The notes beneath the pieces were generated by a model. It saw nothing but the letters and a program-made list of their open reading frames with translations. It was not told where the DNA came from and did not search any database. The translations under genes and the position numbers were made by a program. Below, piece after piece: positions 27,165 to 36,399 of a stretch of DNA of 64,000 nt. The stretch lies in NCBI GenBank assembly GCA_040217175.1, contig JAVJNT010000002.1:806001-870000 (forward strand), given 5' to 3'. This stretch comes from Phycisphaerales bacterium (GTDB lineage Bacteria > Planctomycetota > Phycisphaerae > Phycisphaerales > UBA1924). Position 1 is the stretch's first letter; every line of letters starts with the position of its first letter.

Positions 27165-28331
27165 CTATTCCGGGAGTGGCGCCCGCCACAGGCCGTAGGG
27201 CTCGCTCGGCATCAGGCCGTCGAAGCTGTAGGCCTTGGTCTGGTGGATGCGGCTGGTCGAGACGTAGACGCCATCGGGCGTGATGGCGAGGCTGTCGGGC
27301 CAGGCGAGGCGGTCGTCCTCGATGAGCGTGCGATAGTTGCCGCCGGGGGTGCGGTACACGATGGCGTCGCGCTCGAGGGCGGTGAAGTAGATTTTGCCCG
27401 CCGCGTCGGCGTCCATGCCGTCGGTCATGACGCTGGGGCCCAGGTCCTCGACCGCCGCGGCGATCTCGAATCCACGAGCGTCGAAGTCGGCGAGCACGCC
27501 CGCGGGAACGCGGTACAGGGTGCGAGCGGTCAGGGCCTGGTAGTACACGAAGTCGTCGGCCGGGTTGTAGGCGATGCCGTCGGCGTGGATCTGGGGGACC
27601 GGGCCGTCGGGCGTCTGGCCGGCGCGGAGCTCGCGGCCGCCGATCTTCGGAACGACGCCGCGCTCGGCCTTCGTGCTCGGGTGGTTCGCCAGCACGCGGC
27701 GGGATTGATTGGTATCGAGATCGACGACGACGATCGCACCCAGGCCCGAATCCGTGATGAACGCGACGTTGCGTTCGACGTCGATGCGGACGTCATTGAG
27801 GTAGCTCCGCTCGGGCGCAATCCGTTCATCGAAACGAATGACGCGAACGACGCGATCGGTCTCCAGGTCGACCTCGACGAGCTTGGCCGCGCCCGGTACG
27901 ACGCCCTCGAACCTCGGGCTGGCCGGGTCGAGGATCCACAGGCGGCCCTTCGCGTCGACGTGCACGCTCTGCACGCACACGAAGCGGTAGCCAGGGTCGG
28001 GATCGAGATCGGTTGGCGCGGGGGGCCAGCGGTTCCACTGCCCGTCGGGGTACGGCCGCTGCACGCCGTCGATGAGCTCGACGACGGCATAGCGATACGG
28101 CCCGCTCCAATTCGGAAAGCTTACGAACACGCGGCCGTCGTTGGTTGCGGCCACGCCCGTCCACTGGAAGCCCACGACCTGGTGGACCGACTCGAGGCGG
28201 TCGGCGGGGAAGTCCACGGCCGTGGTGCGTGCCTCGAGCGGCTCGGACGCGCTGGGCTGCACCTGCTGGCACGCGGGCAGCAGGAGCCCGAGCAAGACCG
28301 CCGGCAACCCGATCGTGAGCGTGCGAATCAT
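27165..28331 (-). CDS. Yellow/major royal jelly-type beta-propeller lipoprotein
   Basis: A 388-residue predicted lipoprotein with the lipobox LLPAC at the end of a hydrophobic leader. The body fits the MRJP/yellow family, a six-bladed propeller: VGFQWTGVAATNDGRVFVSFP near the start (cited as DGRVFVSFP), then SVHVDAKGRLWILD, RSYLNDVRIDV, AFITDSGLG and SDGIAYNP-like ADGIAYNP, and SLAITPDGVYVST. In insects such proteins bind dopamine-like amines; bacterial roles are largely unknown. ATG 28331 has GAGGAG upstream. It follows the radical SAM gene by 29 bp on the same strand. Confidence 0.8.
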   Translation of the reverse strand: MIRTLTIGLPAVLLGLLLPACQQVQPSASEPLEARTTAVDFPADRLESVHQVVGFQWTGVAATNDGRVFVSFPNWSGPYRYAVVELIDGVQRPYPDGQWNRWPPAPTDLDPDPGYRFVCVQSVHVDAKGRLWILDPASPRFEGVVPGAAKLVEVDLETDRVVRVIRFDERIAPERSYLNDVRIDVERNVAFITDSGLGAIVVVDLDTNQSRRVLANHPSTKAERGVVPKIGGRELRAGQTPDGPVPQIHADGIAYNPADDFVYYQALTARTLYRVPAGVLADFDARGFEIAAAVEDLGPSVMTDGMDADAAGKIYFTALERDAIVYRTPGGNYRTLIEDDRLAWPDSLAITPDGVYVSTSRIHQTKAYSFDGLMPSEPYGLWRAPLPE

Positions 28332-28360
28332 GGAGCCTCCTCGCGCGTGCGAGCGAGACG

Positions 28361-29842
28361 CTAGCCCTCTAGCACCGGCAGCGAGACCGATTTCGGCCGC
28401 GGCGACGGCTCTGCCTTCCTTCGACGCCCGAGCACGCCCAGGCCCGTTTCGATGACGGGGCGCGTGATGTTCAGCCGCTTGGCGCGGATGGCCAGGTCCC
28501 ACACGGGACCGAGCTTCCGCCACGCGGCGCTGTAGCCGAAGTGCTTGCATCGCGAGAGGACACGCTCGTGGTTGGCTGCCGCCCGCGCGATGTTCGTCCA
28601 GCGATAGAAGTGCTCGTACGCCCGCCAGTAGCCGGCCTCGAGCTGCGCGGGCGTCATGTGCCTGGGCTCGAACACCGCGTGCCGCGTGTCGTACAGCCGC
28701 CAATCTCGGTGCAGGATGCGGCCCTGCCCCTCGATCTCGTCCCAGTAGGCCGTGCCTGGGTAGGGCGTGGCGACGTGGAAGGTGGCGGTGGTGATGCCGC
28801 GCTCGACCGCCCAGGCGACGGTGCGATCGAACACGTCCGGCCCGTCGCCATCGAGGCCGAAGACGAACGAGCCGTTGACCATGACGCCCAGGGAGTCGAG
28901 CCGGCGGATGGCCGCGTCGGCGTCGCTCTTGAGGTTCTGGGTCTTCTTGCTCTGGACGAGGCTCGCCTCGTTGACGCTCTCGAAGCCGATGAAGATGCTT
29001 CGAAGGCCGGCGTCGACGGCACGCTCGACGAGATCGCCCCGCAGGATCGAGTCGATGGTGGCGGCGCCCTGGAAGACGCGGCCCATGCCCTTCATGCCGT
29101 CGAAGAGCGCCCGTGCAAAGTGCGGGTCGCCGAGCAGGTGGTCGTCGAGGAAGTACAGGTGCTTGCCGGGCAAGCATTCGATCTCCGCCAGCGCGTCGTC
29201 GACGGCTTGCGTGTAGAACCGCCGCCCGCCCTTGTAGAAGCCGCTGTTGTAGCAGAACGTGCAGCGGTGCGGGCAGCCCCGGCTGACGACGATGGAGTTG
29301 GGCACGAGGTACAGCCGGCGATCGATCAGGTCTCGCCGCGTCGGTGGGAGGCTCTCGAGCGTGCGAACGAAGTCCTTGGAGTCGTATCGCGGCTTCGCTT
29401 CGCCCTTGCGAAGGTCTTCCAGGAACGCGGGCCACGTCGCGTCGCCAACGCCGATGAAGAGGTGATCGCAGAGGCCGTCGGCTTCGTCTGGCAGGCTGGT
29501 CACGTGCAATCCGCCCAGGCACACGCGCACGCCCATCTCCTTGTAATGTCGAGCGATGGCATACGCCCGGTGGGCGTTGGTGATGTATGCCTGGATGACC
29601 ACCATGTCGGGGCGCTCGGCGAGGGTGCCTCGCCAACGCTTGCCGAGCACGCCACGACCATCGTCGTAGCTGGTGAGCACGCCGGGCATGACGTGCTCGT
29701 CGATGATCATGGCCTCGTCGCCCGCATCGAGGAACGCCGCGAGCTGGGCCATGCCCAGCGGCGGAAACAGGGCGTACTTGATGGGACGGAAGAACGGCCC
29801 CGTGGCCTCGGTCAACGCCGGCAGCACGAACAGCACGCGCAC
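28361..29842 (-). CDS. B12-binding-domain radical SAM protein
   Basis: About 493 residues. An N-terminal cobalamin-binding-type Rossmann region (about 1-150) starts RVLFVLPALTEATGPFF and includes VCLGGLHVTSLPDE. A radical SAM barrel follows, with the cluster motif CxxxCxxC at Cys190, Cys194 and Cys197 (GCPHRCTFCY). The C-terminal part has the DUF4070-like segment EPRHMTPAQLEAGYW. Enzymes of this class include HpnJ-type and bacteriochlorophyll or lipid modifiers, so a hopanoid, quinone or lipid substrate is possible but unproven. I chose GTG 29842 for its G-rich site at short spacing. Confidence 0.85.
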   Translation of the reverse strand: MRVLFVLPALTEATGPFFRPIKYALFPPLGMAQLAAFLDAGDEAMIIDEHVMPGVLTSYDDGRGVLGKRWRGTLAERPDMVVIQAYITNAHRAYAIARHYKEMGVRVCLGGLHVTSLPDEADGLCDHLFIGVGDATWPAFLEDLRKGEAKPRYDSKDFVRTLESLPPTRRDLIDRRLYLVPNSIVVSRGCPHRCTFCYNSGFYKGGRRFYTQAVDDALAEIECLPGKHLYFLDDHLLGDPHFARALFDGMKGMGRVFQGAATIDSILRGDLVERAVDAGLRSIFIGFESVNEASLVQSKKTQNLKSDADAAIRRLDSLGVMVNGSFVFGLDGDGPDVFDRTVAWAVERGITTATFHVATPYPGTAYWDEIEGQGRILHRDWRLYDTRHAVFEPRHMTPAQLEAGYWRAYEHFYRWTNIARAAANHERVLSRCKHFGYSAAWRKLGPVWDLAIRAKRLNITRPVIETGLGVLGRRRKAEPSPRPKSVSLPVLEG

Positions 29843-29877
29843 GGATACCCCCCACCGGCCCGACGCCGGTACCTCGA

Positions 29878-29929
29878 GCCTCGTCGAGCGAGGCACGACT
29901 CGTGTGGGATTGCCCCCTCGACGGGGGCA
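29878..29929. repeat. Two adjacent perfect hairpins upstream of sucD
   Basis: GCCTCG and CGAGGC flank a TCGAG loop at 29878-29894. TGCCCCC and GGGGGCA flank a TCGAC loop at 29911-29929. They lie in the 190 bp between the divergent radical SAM gene and sucD. They could be operator sites, leader hairpins or chance in GC-rich DNA. No T run follows. Confidence 0.35.
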
Positions 29930-30034
29930 GGACGACCCGTACTACGCGCGTCGACGGCCGGGGTTCGGCGACCGCCCCGACCGCCGGGGCCTACGCTGGC
30001 CTGAACCCGCGAAACCTACCTTCGGAGGCGCCCC

Positions 30035-31042
30035 ATGGCCGTGCTCGTCGACGCTGAAACCCAGGTCATCTGCCAAGGCATCACCGGAGCATTCGGTGCC
30101 GTCCACACCAAGGGCTGCCTGCACTACGGCACCAAGCTCGTCGGCGGTGTGACGCCCGGCAAGGGCGGCACGAAGGACGACAACGGGCTGCCCATCTTCG
30201 ACACCGTGAAGCAGGCGACCGACGCGACGGGCGCCACCGCGACGATGATCTTCGTGCCCCCGCCCTTCGCGGGCGACGCCATCTTGGAGGCCGCCGACGC
30301 AGGACTGCGCCTGATCTGCTGCATTACCGAAGGCGTGCCGGTCCATGACATGGTCCGCGTGCGCGCCGCGCTCGATTCGATGAACGTTGCTGCCCGTGGC
30401 GCCGACGTCCATCCGACGCAAGACCTCTTCACGCTGATCGGACCAAACTGCCCCGGCGTCATTACGCCCGGGCCCAAGACGGGCAGCGGCGAGAGCGCGA
30501 GCGATCCATACACGAACGCCGGCTGCAAGATCGGCATCATGCCCGGCTACATCAACACGCACATCAGCGAAGAGAAGTGCACGACGGGCAAGGCGGTCGG
30601 CATCGTCAGCCGCTCGGGCACGCTGACCTATGAAGCCGTCTGGCAGTGCTCGCAATTGGGCATTGCCCAGAGCACGTGCATCGGCATCGGCGGCGATCCG
30701 GTCCGCGGGCTGAGCCACGTCGACTGCCTGCGGCTCTTCCAGAACGATCCCGACACGCACGGCATCCTCATGATCGGCGAGATCGGCGGCAGCGACGAGG
30801 AAGACGCCGCGCGCTACGTCCGCGAGCACGTGACCAAGCCCGTCGCCGGCTTCATCGCCGGCCAGACCGCGCCCCCCGGCAAGCGCATGGGCCACGCCGG
30901 CGCGATCATCAGCGGCGGCGAGGGCACGGCGGCGGCCAAGATCGCCGCGATGGAGGACGCCGGCATTACCGTGGCGCGCAGCCCGGCCGAGATGGGCCAG
31001 GCCATGGCCAAGGCGATGGGGCTGGAGTTGGCTGCGGTCTGA
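30035..31042 (+). CDS. sucD: Succinate-CoA ligase alpha subunit
   Basis: A 335-residue CoA-binding subunit of the TCA-cycle ligase that makes succinate and ATP or GTP from succinyl-CoA. Family blocks are [49 protein letters not shown] and the phosphorylated histidine His277 in [11 protein letters not shown]. It is about 45 residues longer than usual: extra residues lie between GVITPG and CKIGIMPG, and again before [10 protein letters not shown]. The partner sucC is not adjacent. The start has a GGAGG site. A TetR-type gene follows after 38 bp. Confidence 0.93.
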   Translation: MAVLVDAETQVICQGITGAFGAVHTKGCLHYGTKLVGGVTPGKGGTKDDNGLPIFDTVKQATDATGATATMIFVPPPFAGDAILEAADAGLRLICCITEGVPVHDMVRVRAALDSMNVAARGADVHPTQDLFTLIGPNCPGVITPGPKTGSGESASDPYTNAGCKIGIMPGYINTHISEEKCTTGKAVGIVSRSGTLTYEAVWQCSQLGIAQSTCIGIGGDPVRGLSHVDCLRLFQNDPDTHGILMIGEIGGSDEEDAARYVREHVTKPVAGFIAGQTAPPGKRMGHAGAIISGGEGTAAAKIAAMEDAGITVARSPAEMGQAMAKAMGLELAAV

Positions 31043-31080
31043 CGAGCGGTCGCCATCGAGCGGCCCGCGGGGGAGTCGTT

Positions 31081-31755
31081 GTGCCCAGGAAGGCCTCGTC
31101 GGAAGGACCACTCCGAACGCCGCTGGCGGCTCCGGCCGGCGTCGCGCCTCCCCTGCAGAAGCGCAGCAAGGAAACCTACGAGAAGATCCTCGATGCCGCC
31201 GACCGCTTGCTGGCCGAGCAGAGCTTCGACGCGCTGCGCATCGAGGACTTGTTGTCGGCCGCCGAGGTCTCGGCCGGCTCGTTCTACGCGCGCTTCGAGG
31301 GCAAGGCGGCGCTGCTGGCGGCGCTCTACCACCGCTACCAGGCCGAGCTCGTCGAGTCGCTCGAGAAGCCGCCCCCGAGCGTGCCGGCAGACGCGACGCT
31401 CGAGGATCGCGTGCGAGCCTTCGTGCGGTCGCGCATCCGCCGGTATCGCGCGCGGAAGGGCACGCTGCGGGCGGTGGTGCTCGATCTGCGGCTGCACCCC
31501 GAGCGATTCCATCCGCAGATGCGCGAACTGAACGCGATGGCAACCAGGCACATGGTCGAAGTGCTGCGCCCCAGCCTGCCCGAGATCGCGGGCGGCGAGG
31601 CGCGGCTCATCAGCCTGGCGTACTTCGTCTCCGCTATCTGCCGCGACCGCATCCTGTTCGCCACGTGGCCGCACGCGTCGGCCGCGGGCGGCTCGATGAC
31701 ACGATTGGAACACGATCTCGTACGACTCTCGGTCGGATTCCTACGCAGCGCATGA
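31081..31755 (+). CDS. TetR-family transcriptional regulator
   Basis: A 224-residue repressor-type protein. After a 25-residue Pro/Ala-rich lead, the DNA-binding domain at about 30-75 reads [24 protein letters not shown] and [19 protein letters not shown] (cited as [12 protein letters not shown]), the usual TetR helix-turn-helix. The remaining 140 residues are the helical ligand and dimer domain, for which no ligand can be named. The GTG start has a GGGGGA site. It is 38 bp behind sucD, and its target is unknown. Confidence 0.85.
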   Translation: MPRKASSEGPLRTPLAAPAGVAPPLQKRSKETYEKILDAADRLLAEQSFDALRIEDLLSAAEVSAGSFYARFEGKAALLAALYHRYQAELVESLEKPPPSVPADATLEDRVRAFVRSRIRRYRARKGTLRAVVLDLRLHPERFHPQMRELNAMATRHMVEVLRPSLPEIAGGEARLISLAYFVSAICRDRILFATWPHASAAGGSMTRLEHDLVRLSVGFLRSA

Positions 31756-32108
31756 GGCCCTGCGACGGTGCAACGCCCCCGCCGCCGTCGCGAACGAGCA
31801 GCGGCAAGGGCGCCGCGATGTGGAGGCCCGTCTCGCTCGCACGCGTGTCGCGGGGAATCGATGCCGACGGCCCACGGGGGTTGGGTGCGGGCGCGATGCC
31901 GAGTTCGGGTGGCTCCAAGAGCAGGAGCGTCAACGCCATCGAGCACTCACGCGCTCTCACCAAACCCTCCGCACATGAGCACATCGAGCGGCTATCCGGC
32001 TGATATCCCCGTAGTCGGGGGATTGCCGCCGCCCCGGATCGAAACTAACGTTGCCCGAGCGGCATGCTCGCCGTCCCGTGGGGGATGGCTGATCGTTGGG
32101 GGTGCATC
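31756..32108. other. 353 bp stretch without a gene
   Basis: Short open frames run on both strands here, but none has a ribosome binding site, a sensible composition or any recognisable motif. A 7 bp hairpin, ATCCCCG with CGGGGGAT, lies near 32005-32022 and lacks a T run. The rest shows nothing I can name. Confidence 0.5.
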
Positions 32109-33266
32109 ATGACCGGCGTCATCGCACGGCTCGCTGCGTTCGCATGTCTCGTATCAGCCGCCGCGTGCGGATCGGGCTGCTGGATGTCGGCAAGCGCTCA
32201 TCAGCTCGGCTTCATCCCCGTGACCGGCGTGCTCGGCACCGGGGAGTCCAGGGTCCTTGAACCCTTGGACGAACGTCTTTCATTGCCGAGTTCCAGCGCG
32301 GATCCCGAGGATGAGCTCGTGCGACAGCGGGCACAAGCGGTCCTCCTCCTTCGCACGCTCGCAGCAGAGCCATCGTCTTCGCAGACACCCGATGAACAGG
32401 AGCCTGCGGCATCGTCGCTGGTCCGCATCGCGTTCTGGCGGCCGAAGACCGGCTTCTTCGGCTGGCATCGCGCCCTGCAGGATCCCAAGACCACCAGCAA
32501 CGTCGGCACGGCCTACATGATCATCGACGTGACCAATCTCTACCGCGACCTCTCGCTCGGTGGCGCGACGGGCACGGAGTTCGAGGAGAAGCTCAAGGCC
32601 ATCGCCGAGCTGCTGCTCATCGCCGCCGACCACAACGGCGAGACCTACTGGCGGATCATGATCGGGGAGCTCGAGACGCTGGACGCCTTCGAGGGGCTCA
32701 GCGACGGGCTCATCGGCGGCGCGATCCCCGGCTCGTTCGTTTCGCCCATCGTGGGCGCCAGCCTGGCCGGCGCGGGCTTGCTCGTGGACGTCTACACCGA
32801 CCGCTACCTCGATGGGTTCGACGCCAACGACTACGCGACCATCCGCGAGGCCGCCGCAACGTATCGCAAGGCCATCCGGCTACGCATCGACGCGCAGACC
32901 AGCGGGGCCGAGCCCGGCAGCCGCGCCGTGCAGCGCGTGCTCGAGCTGGCCAACGAGTACGCCTTTACCTACAGCGTCAAGGGCACGCTCTACGCCGTCA
33001 GCAAGCAGAACGAGCAACTTGAGAGCCTCCTCGAAAGCGGTCAGTCGGCGTGGCAGCCGCTCTTCGCCAAAGAACGCGCCAAGAACGCGCTGTCTCGCAC
33101 CCGCGTGCTGGAGGCCGAGGCGGCCGAGATGGAGGCCCGGGCGGAGATGCTCAACGCCCGGGCCAAGGAAATCCGCGCCCAGCGAGCCGTTGACGAACTC
33201 GAGCCGGATCGAGTTCGGCGCGAGCCGCAAGACAAGCCGGATCCCGATGACCAGCCGGTGTTTTGA
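32109..33266 (+). CDS. Exported protein with C-terminal coiled coil, unknown
   Basis: A 385-residue protein whose leader FACLVSAAACGSGC has Cys residues suited to lipid modification. The middle is helical (FEEKLKAIAELLLIAAD) with a glycine-rich hydrophobic stretch near residue 215 (GGAIPGSFVSPIVGASLAGAG). The end is a charged coiled coil rich in Glu, Ala and Arg, then an Asp/Pro/Lys tail. I recognise no family. ATG 32109 has a GGGGG site; earlier starts lack one. The zinc-ribbon membrane gene follows after 46 bp, perhaps in the same transcript. Confidence 0.65.
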   Translation: MTGVIARLAAFACLVSAAACGSGCWMSASAHQLGFIPVTGVLGTGESRVLEPLDERLSLPSSSADPEDELVRQRAQAVLLLRTLAAEPSSSQTPDEQEPAASSLVRIAFWRPKTGFFGWHRALQDPKTTSNVGTAYMIIDVTNLYRDLSLGGATGTEFEEKLKAIAELLLIAADHNGETYWRIMIGELETLDAFEGLSDGLIGGAIPGSFVSPIVGASLAGAGLLVDVYTDRYLDGFDANDYATIREAAATYRKAIRLRIDAQTSGAEPGSRAVQRVLELANEYAFTYSVKGTLYAVSKQNEQLESLLESGQSAWQPLFAKERAKNALSRTRVLEAEAAEMEARAEMLNARAKEIRAQRAVDELEPDRVRREPQDKPDPDDQPVF

Positions 33267-33312
33267 AGGTCTCTCCCCGAACCCGCACCCGCGCGCCGGC
33301 ATACCACGCTCG

Positions 33313-33789
33313 ATGTCCGCCGACGATGCCCATCCCGCCGCGGGAACGGCTGATGCTCCAGTCGACCCGTTGCTCGACTTCCTCCGCGACCACTCGGCGC
33401 CGTGCCCGGCCTGCGGCTACGACCTGCGCGGCCTGACGCGGCCGGTCTGCCCAGAGTGCGAGCACGAGCTCGTGCTGACCGTGGGCCTTGCCCGGCCGCG
33501 CTTCGGCTGGCTGCTGGTGGCGCTCGTACCGGGCATGTTCTCGGGGCTGGCCGGGCTGCTGTTGTCGTCGCTCATCGCGTACGTCGCCCTTGTTGAGAAC
33601 GACCTGCCCCCGCCGGGCATCATCCTGCTCGCGCTCTTCGGCCTGGCCAGCGGCGCCAGCGCAGTGGCGATGGCGCTCTCCCGCCAGGGGCTCATGGCTC
33701 GTCCCGTGGGCACGCAAATGAAGCTCGCGGCGATGAGTTGGGGCGTACACGTTCTGGCGTTTCTGGTGCTGGTGATCGCGTCGCTGTGA
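33313..33789 (+). CDS. Zinc-ribbon membrane protein
   Basis: A 158-residue protein. Residues about 30-55 form a zinc ribbon (CPACGYDLRGL, then CPECEHEL). Three hydrophobic helices follow (about 65-90, 97-118 and 140-157). The CPACGYDLRGL type of ribbon joined to helices is frequent in Phycisphaerales. The protein at 21176-21562 has the same modules in the opposite order. Function unknown. Confidence 0.7.
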   Translation: MSADDAHPAAGTADAPVDPLLDFLRDHSAPCPACGYDLRGLTRPVCPECEHELVLTVGLARPRFGWLLVALVPGMFSGLAGLLLSSLIAYVALVENDLPPPGIILLALFGLASGASAVAMALSRQGLMARPVGTQMKLAAMSWGVHVLAFLVLVIASL

Positions 33790-33895
33790 GCGGGCGGAAG
33801 GCCCCGCCCGGCGATCCGGCGTACCGTCCGACGGCGCCGGGGGTCGCTCGTGCGGGTCCGTGGGTGTCCTGAGCCGTTTCCCGGGGAGGCCCACC

Positions 33896-34336
33896 ATGAC
33901 CATCAAGACCACCACCAAGACCGCGTCCATGACCGAAACCGCCCGCGCCCTCTTCGACGCCTGCGAGTCGGGCAAGGGCTGGGCGGCGTGCAAGCAATAT
34001 TGCCACGAGGGCGCGACCTTCAGCGCCCAGGCCGACGCGCTCGCCGAGATCACCACGCTCGAACAGTACACCGAATGGATGGCCGGCCTGTACGCCTTCG
34101 CGCCCGACGCGAGCTACGAGGTCCACGCCTTCGCCGCCGACGAGGGCGCAAGCCGCGTCATGGGCTTCGGCACGTTCCGCGCCACGCACACCGGCGAGGG
34201 CGGCCCGGTGCCGCCCACGGGCAAGAAGGTCGAGGCCGAGTACGTCTACGTCATGGCGTTTGACGCGGGCCGCGTGCGGCACATGACGAAGGTGTGGAAC
34301 GACGGGCACAGCTTCAGACAGATTGGGTGGGCGTAG
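33896..34336 (+). CDS. NTF2-like (SnoaL-type) protein
   Basis: A 146-residue small protein of the nuclear transport factor 2 cone fold: a leading helix pair (TARALFDACESGKGW), then YCHEGATFSAQADAL, then TLEQYTEWMAGLYAFAPDA and the antiparallel strands YEVHAFAADEGA and YVYVMAFDAGRVRHMTKVWND (parts cited short: VRHMTKVWND). Such proteins act as isomerases, cyclases or binding domains. ATG 33896 has GGGGAGG. No neighbour hints at a substrate. Confidence 0.78.
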   Translation: MTIKTTTKTASMTETARALFDACESGKGWAACKQYCHEGATFSAQADALAEITTLEQYTEWMAGLYAFAPDASYEVHAFAADEGASRVMGFGTFRATHTGEGGPVPPTGKKVEAEYVYVMAFDAGRVRHMTKVWNDGHSFRQIGWA

Positions 34337-34351
34337 GCGCACGGCGACCGA

Positions 34352-35299
34352 TCACGGCTCGGCGTCGCGTTCGAGGATCGAGACGAGTTGGGCCAACTCG
34401 AATACATCGGCCGAGTGGTACTCCGGATCGGTCACGACGCTCAGCATCGGGCCGTGATCGGCGTCCCACTGCGGCTCGATCATGGTCGCCGTCATGCTCA
34501 CCGGGAGCAGTGCGCCAAACACGCGTTTGCCGGTGGCGACTTGGAACACCTCGACGCGTCCCGCGCCGCGCTGCCACGACGTCGACAGCACCCAGCCATC
34601 GTCCGGGCTCAAGGCCTGCGAGCCGATGCCGGTCTGCACCAGCCTCGTCCCATCGGGGGCGAACACGGTAACACGGCTGCCGCCCATGCCCATGCCGCCG
34701 GTCTGCAGCAAGAGCACCGGGTCGCTCGCGGCCCATCGCAGGCGGCCGCCCGAGCCCGGCTTGAAGCGGTGCAAGAGCTCGCGTGTGGCGACGTCGTAGG
34801 TGCTGACCTGCCGCGGCGTGAAGGCCATGTGCCAGACGTACGCAAGCGTGCCATCGGCCGAGATCGCCGCGTCGTAGACGTGCTGGGCCTGCGTGAAGCC
34901 GGTCAGCTCGTGCACGTTGCCATTGGCGTCGTGCATTTCGACGTTCTGCCGCCCGCGCTCGCCAACGATCTCGAGGCGCGGGGCTTGTTCTGTTGGGCGT
35001 GTGGGCTCGGCATCACCCGCCCGCCAGAACGCCGCCGGCAGCGCGGCGGGCGGATCGTTCGCCAAGGGCTGAGCCGCCAGCCACTCGTCGCCGGTGATGG
35101 GTTGCCTCGGTTGGGTGAGGGGCGGCGCCGCGGGCGATGGTGTGAGTTCTTGGTTCTGCTCGGCATCGCTCCCGTCACGCTGCTCTGCCACCGACTCACT
35201 TGGCCCCACTATCCGCAGGCTCCAAGCAAAAGCCACAGCCCCCACCACTCCCGAGATTACGAGGAGCAGACCGCCGAGCCGTCCCGTTGCGTGACGCAT
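34352..35299 (-). CDS. Membrane-anchored propeller-like protein, unknown
   Basis: A 315-residue protein with one N-terminal hydrophobic helix (LGGLLLVISGVVGAVAFAW), which acts as signal or anchor, and then a Pro/Gln-rich linker. The remaining part has beta-propeller-like repeats: VYDAAISADGTLAYVWHM, RQVSTYDVATRELLHRF, QALSPDDGWVLS and RVEVFQVATGKRVF. These resemble WD40 or quinoprotein blades, though too few for a whole propeller. ATG 35299 has a GGGAGG site. No function can be given. Confidence 0.6.
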   Translation of the reverse strand: MRHATGRLGGLLLVISGVVGAVAFAWSLRIVGPSESVAEQRDGSDAEQNQELTPSPAAPPLTQPRQPITGDEWLAAQPLANDPPAALPAAFWRAGDAEPTRPTEQAPRLEIVGERGRQNVEMHDANGNVHELTGFTQAQHVYDAAISADGTLAYVWHMAFTPRQVSTYDVATRELLHRFKPGSGGRLRWAASDPVLLLQTGGMGMGGSRVTVFAPDGTRLVQTGIGSQALSPDDGWVLSTSWQRGAGRVEVFQVATGKRVFGALLPVSMTATMIEPQWDADHGPMLSVVTDPEYHSADVFELAQLVSILERDAEP

Positions 35300-35528
35300 C
35301 CATGCCTCCCGATCGGAGCGAGCGTTTGTTCAAGTTTTCTTCAGAGAGTGTACCCCGGGAGCGAGGCGCGTACGTGTACCCAAATCGTCGTTGAGCAACC
35401 CGACACCCATGTGGTTCGAAAAGGCTGTCGATTGACTCACGTGAACGGGAGGCAGCCTGGAGGGTTGCCTTTCGTTCTCCTGGAACATCGGCGTCGGTCG
35501 CCACCTCCCGGCTCCTTCACTGACCTCC
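35300..35528. other. Gene-free stretch between two minus-strand genes
   Basis: About 230 bp without a convincing gene. A weak hairpin of GGCAGCC with GGTTGCC near 35450-35470 is followed by a pyrimidine-rich run on the plus strand. No gene on that strand ends nearby, so I do not call it a terminator. Confidence 0.35.
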
Positions 35529-36215
35529 TCAACACCCCACATCAAACGCGTTCTGGAACGCCAGGAAGTCGAACAGCGTCAGCTCGCCGTCGCTATCGAA
35601 GTCGGCCGCGGGATCGCCGGCGTCGAAGAGATTCTGGAAGGCCAGGAAGTCGAAGAGCGTGAGCTCGCCGTCGCCGTCGATGTCGGGGCGGCAGGGCTCG
35701 GCGGCGCTCGACACGCCGACGACGCCGTACATGATGTCGTCGTCCAGGTCGAACGTGCTGTTGTTGAAGAGCGAGAGCTCGACCTCGCCCGCGCCGTCGA
35801 TATCGCGGCGGTAGATCGAGTAGGCCCAGGTGTCGTCGTCGGTGTCGAGCGTCAGGCCCTCGCCCGTGTCGGCGTAGTCCGCGGCGATCCAGCCGGGCAG
35901 GCCGGCGGCGTCGGCGTGCAGCACGTAGATCGTGGCCGGGGCCCGGACGGTCAGGCGAAGCTCGATGTCGGCGTCGTCCTTGTCGTCGGCGTCGGTGACT
36001 AGCAGGTCGCCGCCGGCGAGGAGGCCCGGCACGTCGCGGTAGCGGCCGTCCTCGGAGTCGAAGGCGATGGCGCCCTCGGCCATGGCGCTTGGATTGATGA
36101 CGTAGTCGCCGCCCTCGAGCACGCGGACGGAGACGAGCGGGTCGGCGTGCGCCGTGGCGGCGAGCGCTGCGATGGTCAGGGCGGCGGTTGCAGGGGTGCG
36201 GGCGTGGCGGATCAT
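35529..36215 (-). CDS. Secreted protein with GC-type dockerin C-terminus
   Basis: A 228-residue secreted protein. The signal peptide ends near ATAHA. Residues 25-175 form an acidic beta-rich domain (DGRYRDVPGLLAGGDLL, ELRLTVRAPATIYVL, GEVELSLFNNSTFDL) that I do not recognise. The last 52 residues are two copies of a 27-residue EF-hand-like repeat: DIDGDGELTLFDFLAFQN and DFDSDGELTLFDFLAFQN, ending in VGC. This is the dockerin-like C-terminal type seen in Phycisphaerales and probably anchors or assembles the protein outside. The same end occurs on the sugar dehydrogenase at 60386-62017. Confidence 0.8.
   Translation of the reverse strand: MIRHARTPATAALTIAALAATAHADPLVSVRVLEGGDYVINPSAMAEGAIAFDSEDGRYRDVPGLLAGGDLLVTDADDKDDADIELRLTVRAPATIYVLHADAAGLPGWIAADYADTGEGLTLDTDDDTWAYSIYRRDIDGAGEVELSLFNNSTFDLDDDIMYGVVGVSSAAEPCRPDIDGDGELTLFDFLAFQNLFDAGDPAADFDSDGELTLFDFLAFQNAFDVGC
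35534..35694 (-). repeat. Two 81 bp direct repeats encoding dockerin-like units
   Basis: Two near-identical 81 bp units, offset by 27 codons, encode DxDxDGELTLFDFLAFQN followed by FDAGDPAAD or FDVGC. The Asp and Gly spacing is that of calcium-binding loops. They lie inside the coding region and are not a CRISPR array. Confidence 0.85.
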
Positions 36216-36387
36216 GGAATGGAGTCCTCCTCAAGAGATTGGATCGCGTCACGCTACCGGTAAGGCGGCGTGCGTCCTGCCTCGTTCGCGTGGCGCGGGT
36301 GAACCTTGGCAAACACCACCCGGCCCTGAGCAACGATTCATGCGCGCGACAGGCTGGTTTCACGGCGGCGACCAAGCCCGACGCGGC

Positions 36388-36393
36388 TAGACT
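36388..36393 (+). promoter_or_regulatory. Candidate -10 box for lptD
   Basis: TAGACT ends six bases before the lptD ATG, and no ribosome binding site lies between. This fits a leaderless message. No -35 hexamer is visible at 17 bp. Confidence 0.3.
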
Positions 36394-36399
36394 CGGCCG

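Noticed and set aside
32005-32022. Hairpin ATCCCCG/CGGGGGAT as a terminator of the TetR gene
   Set aside because: The stem is short and no T run follows; it is also 250 bp from the stop codon.
31634-32112. Short open frames on both strands between the TetR gene and the next lipoprotein gene
   Set aside because: No start site, no motif, and composition of chance frames.
35534-35694. Regular repeats that could suggest a CRISPR array
   Set aside because: They are two in-frame 81 bp units encoding EF-hand-like protein repeats, with no unique spacers.
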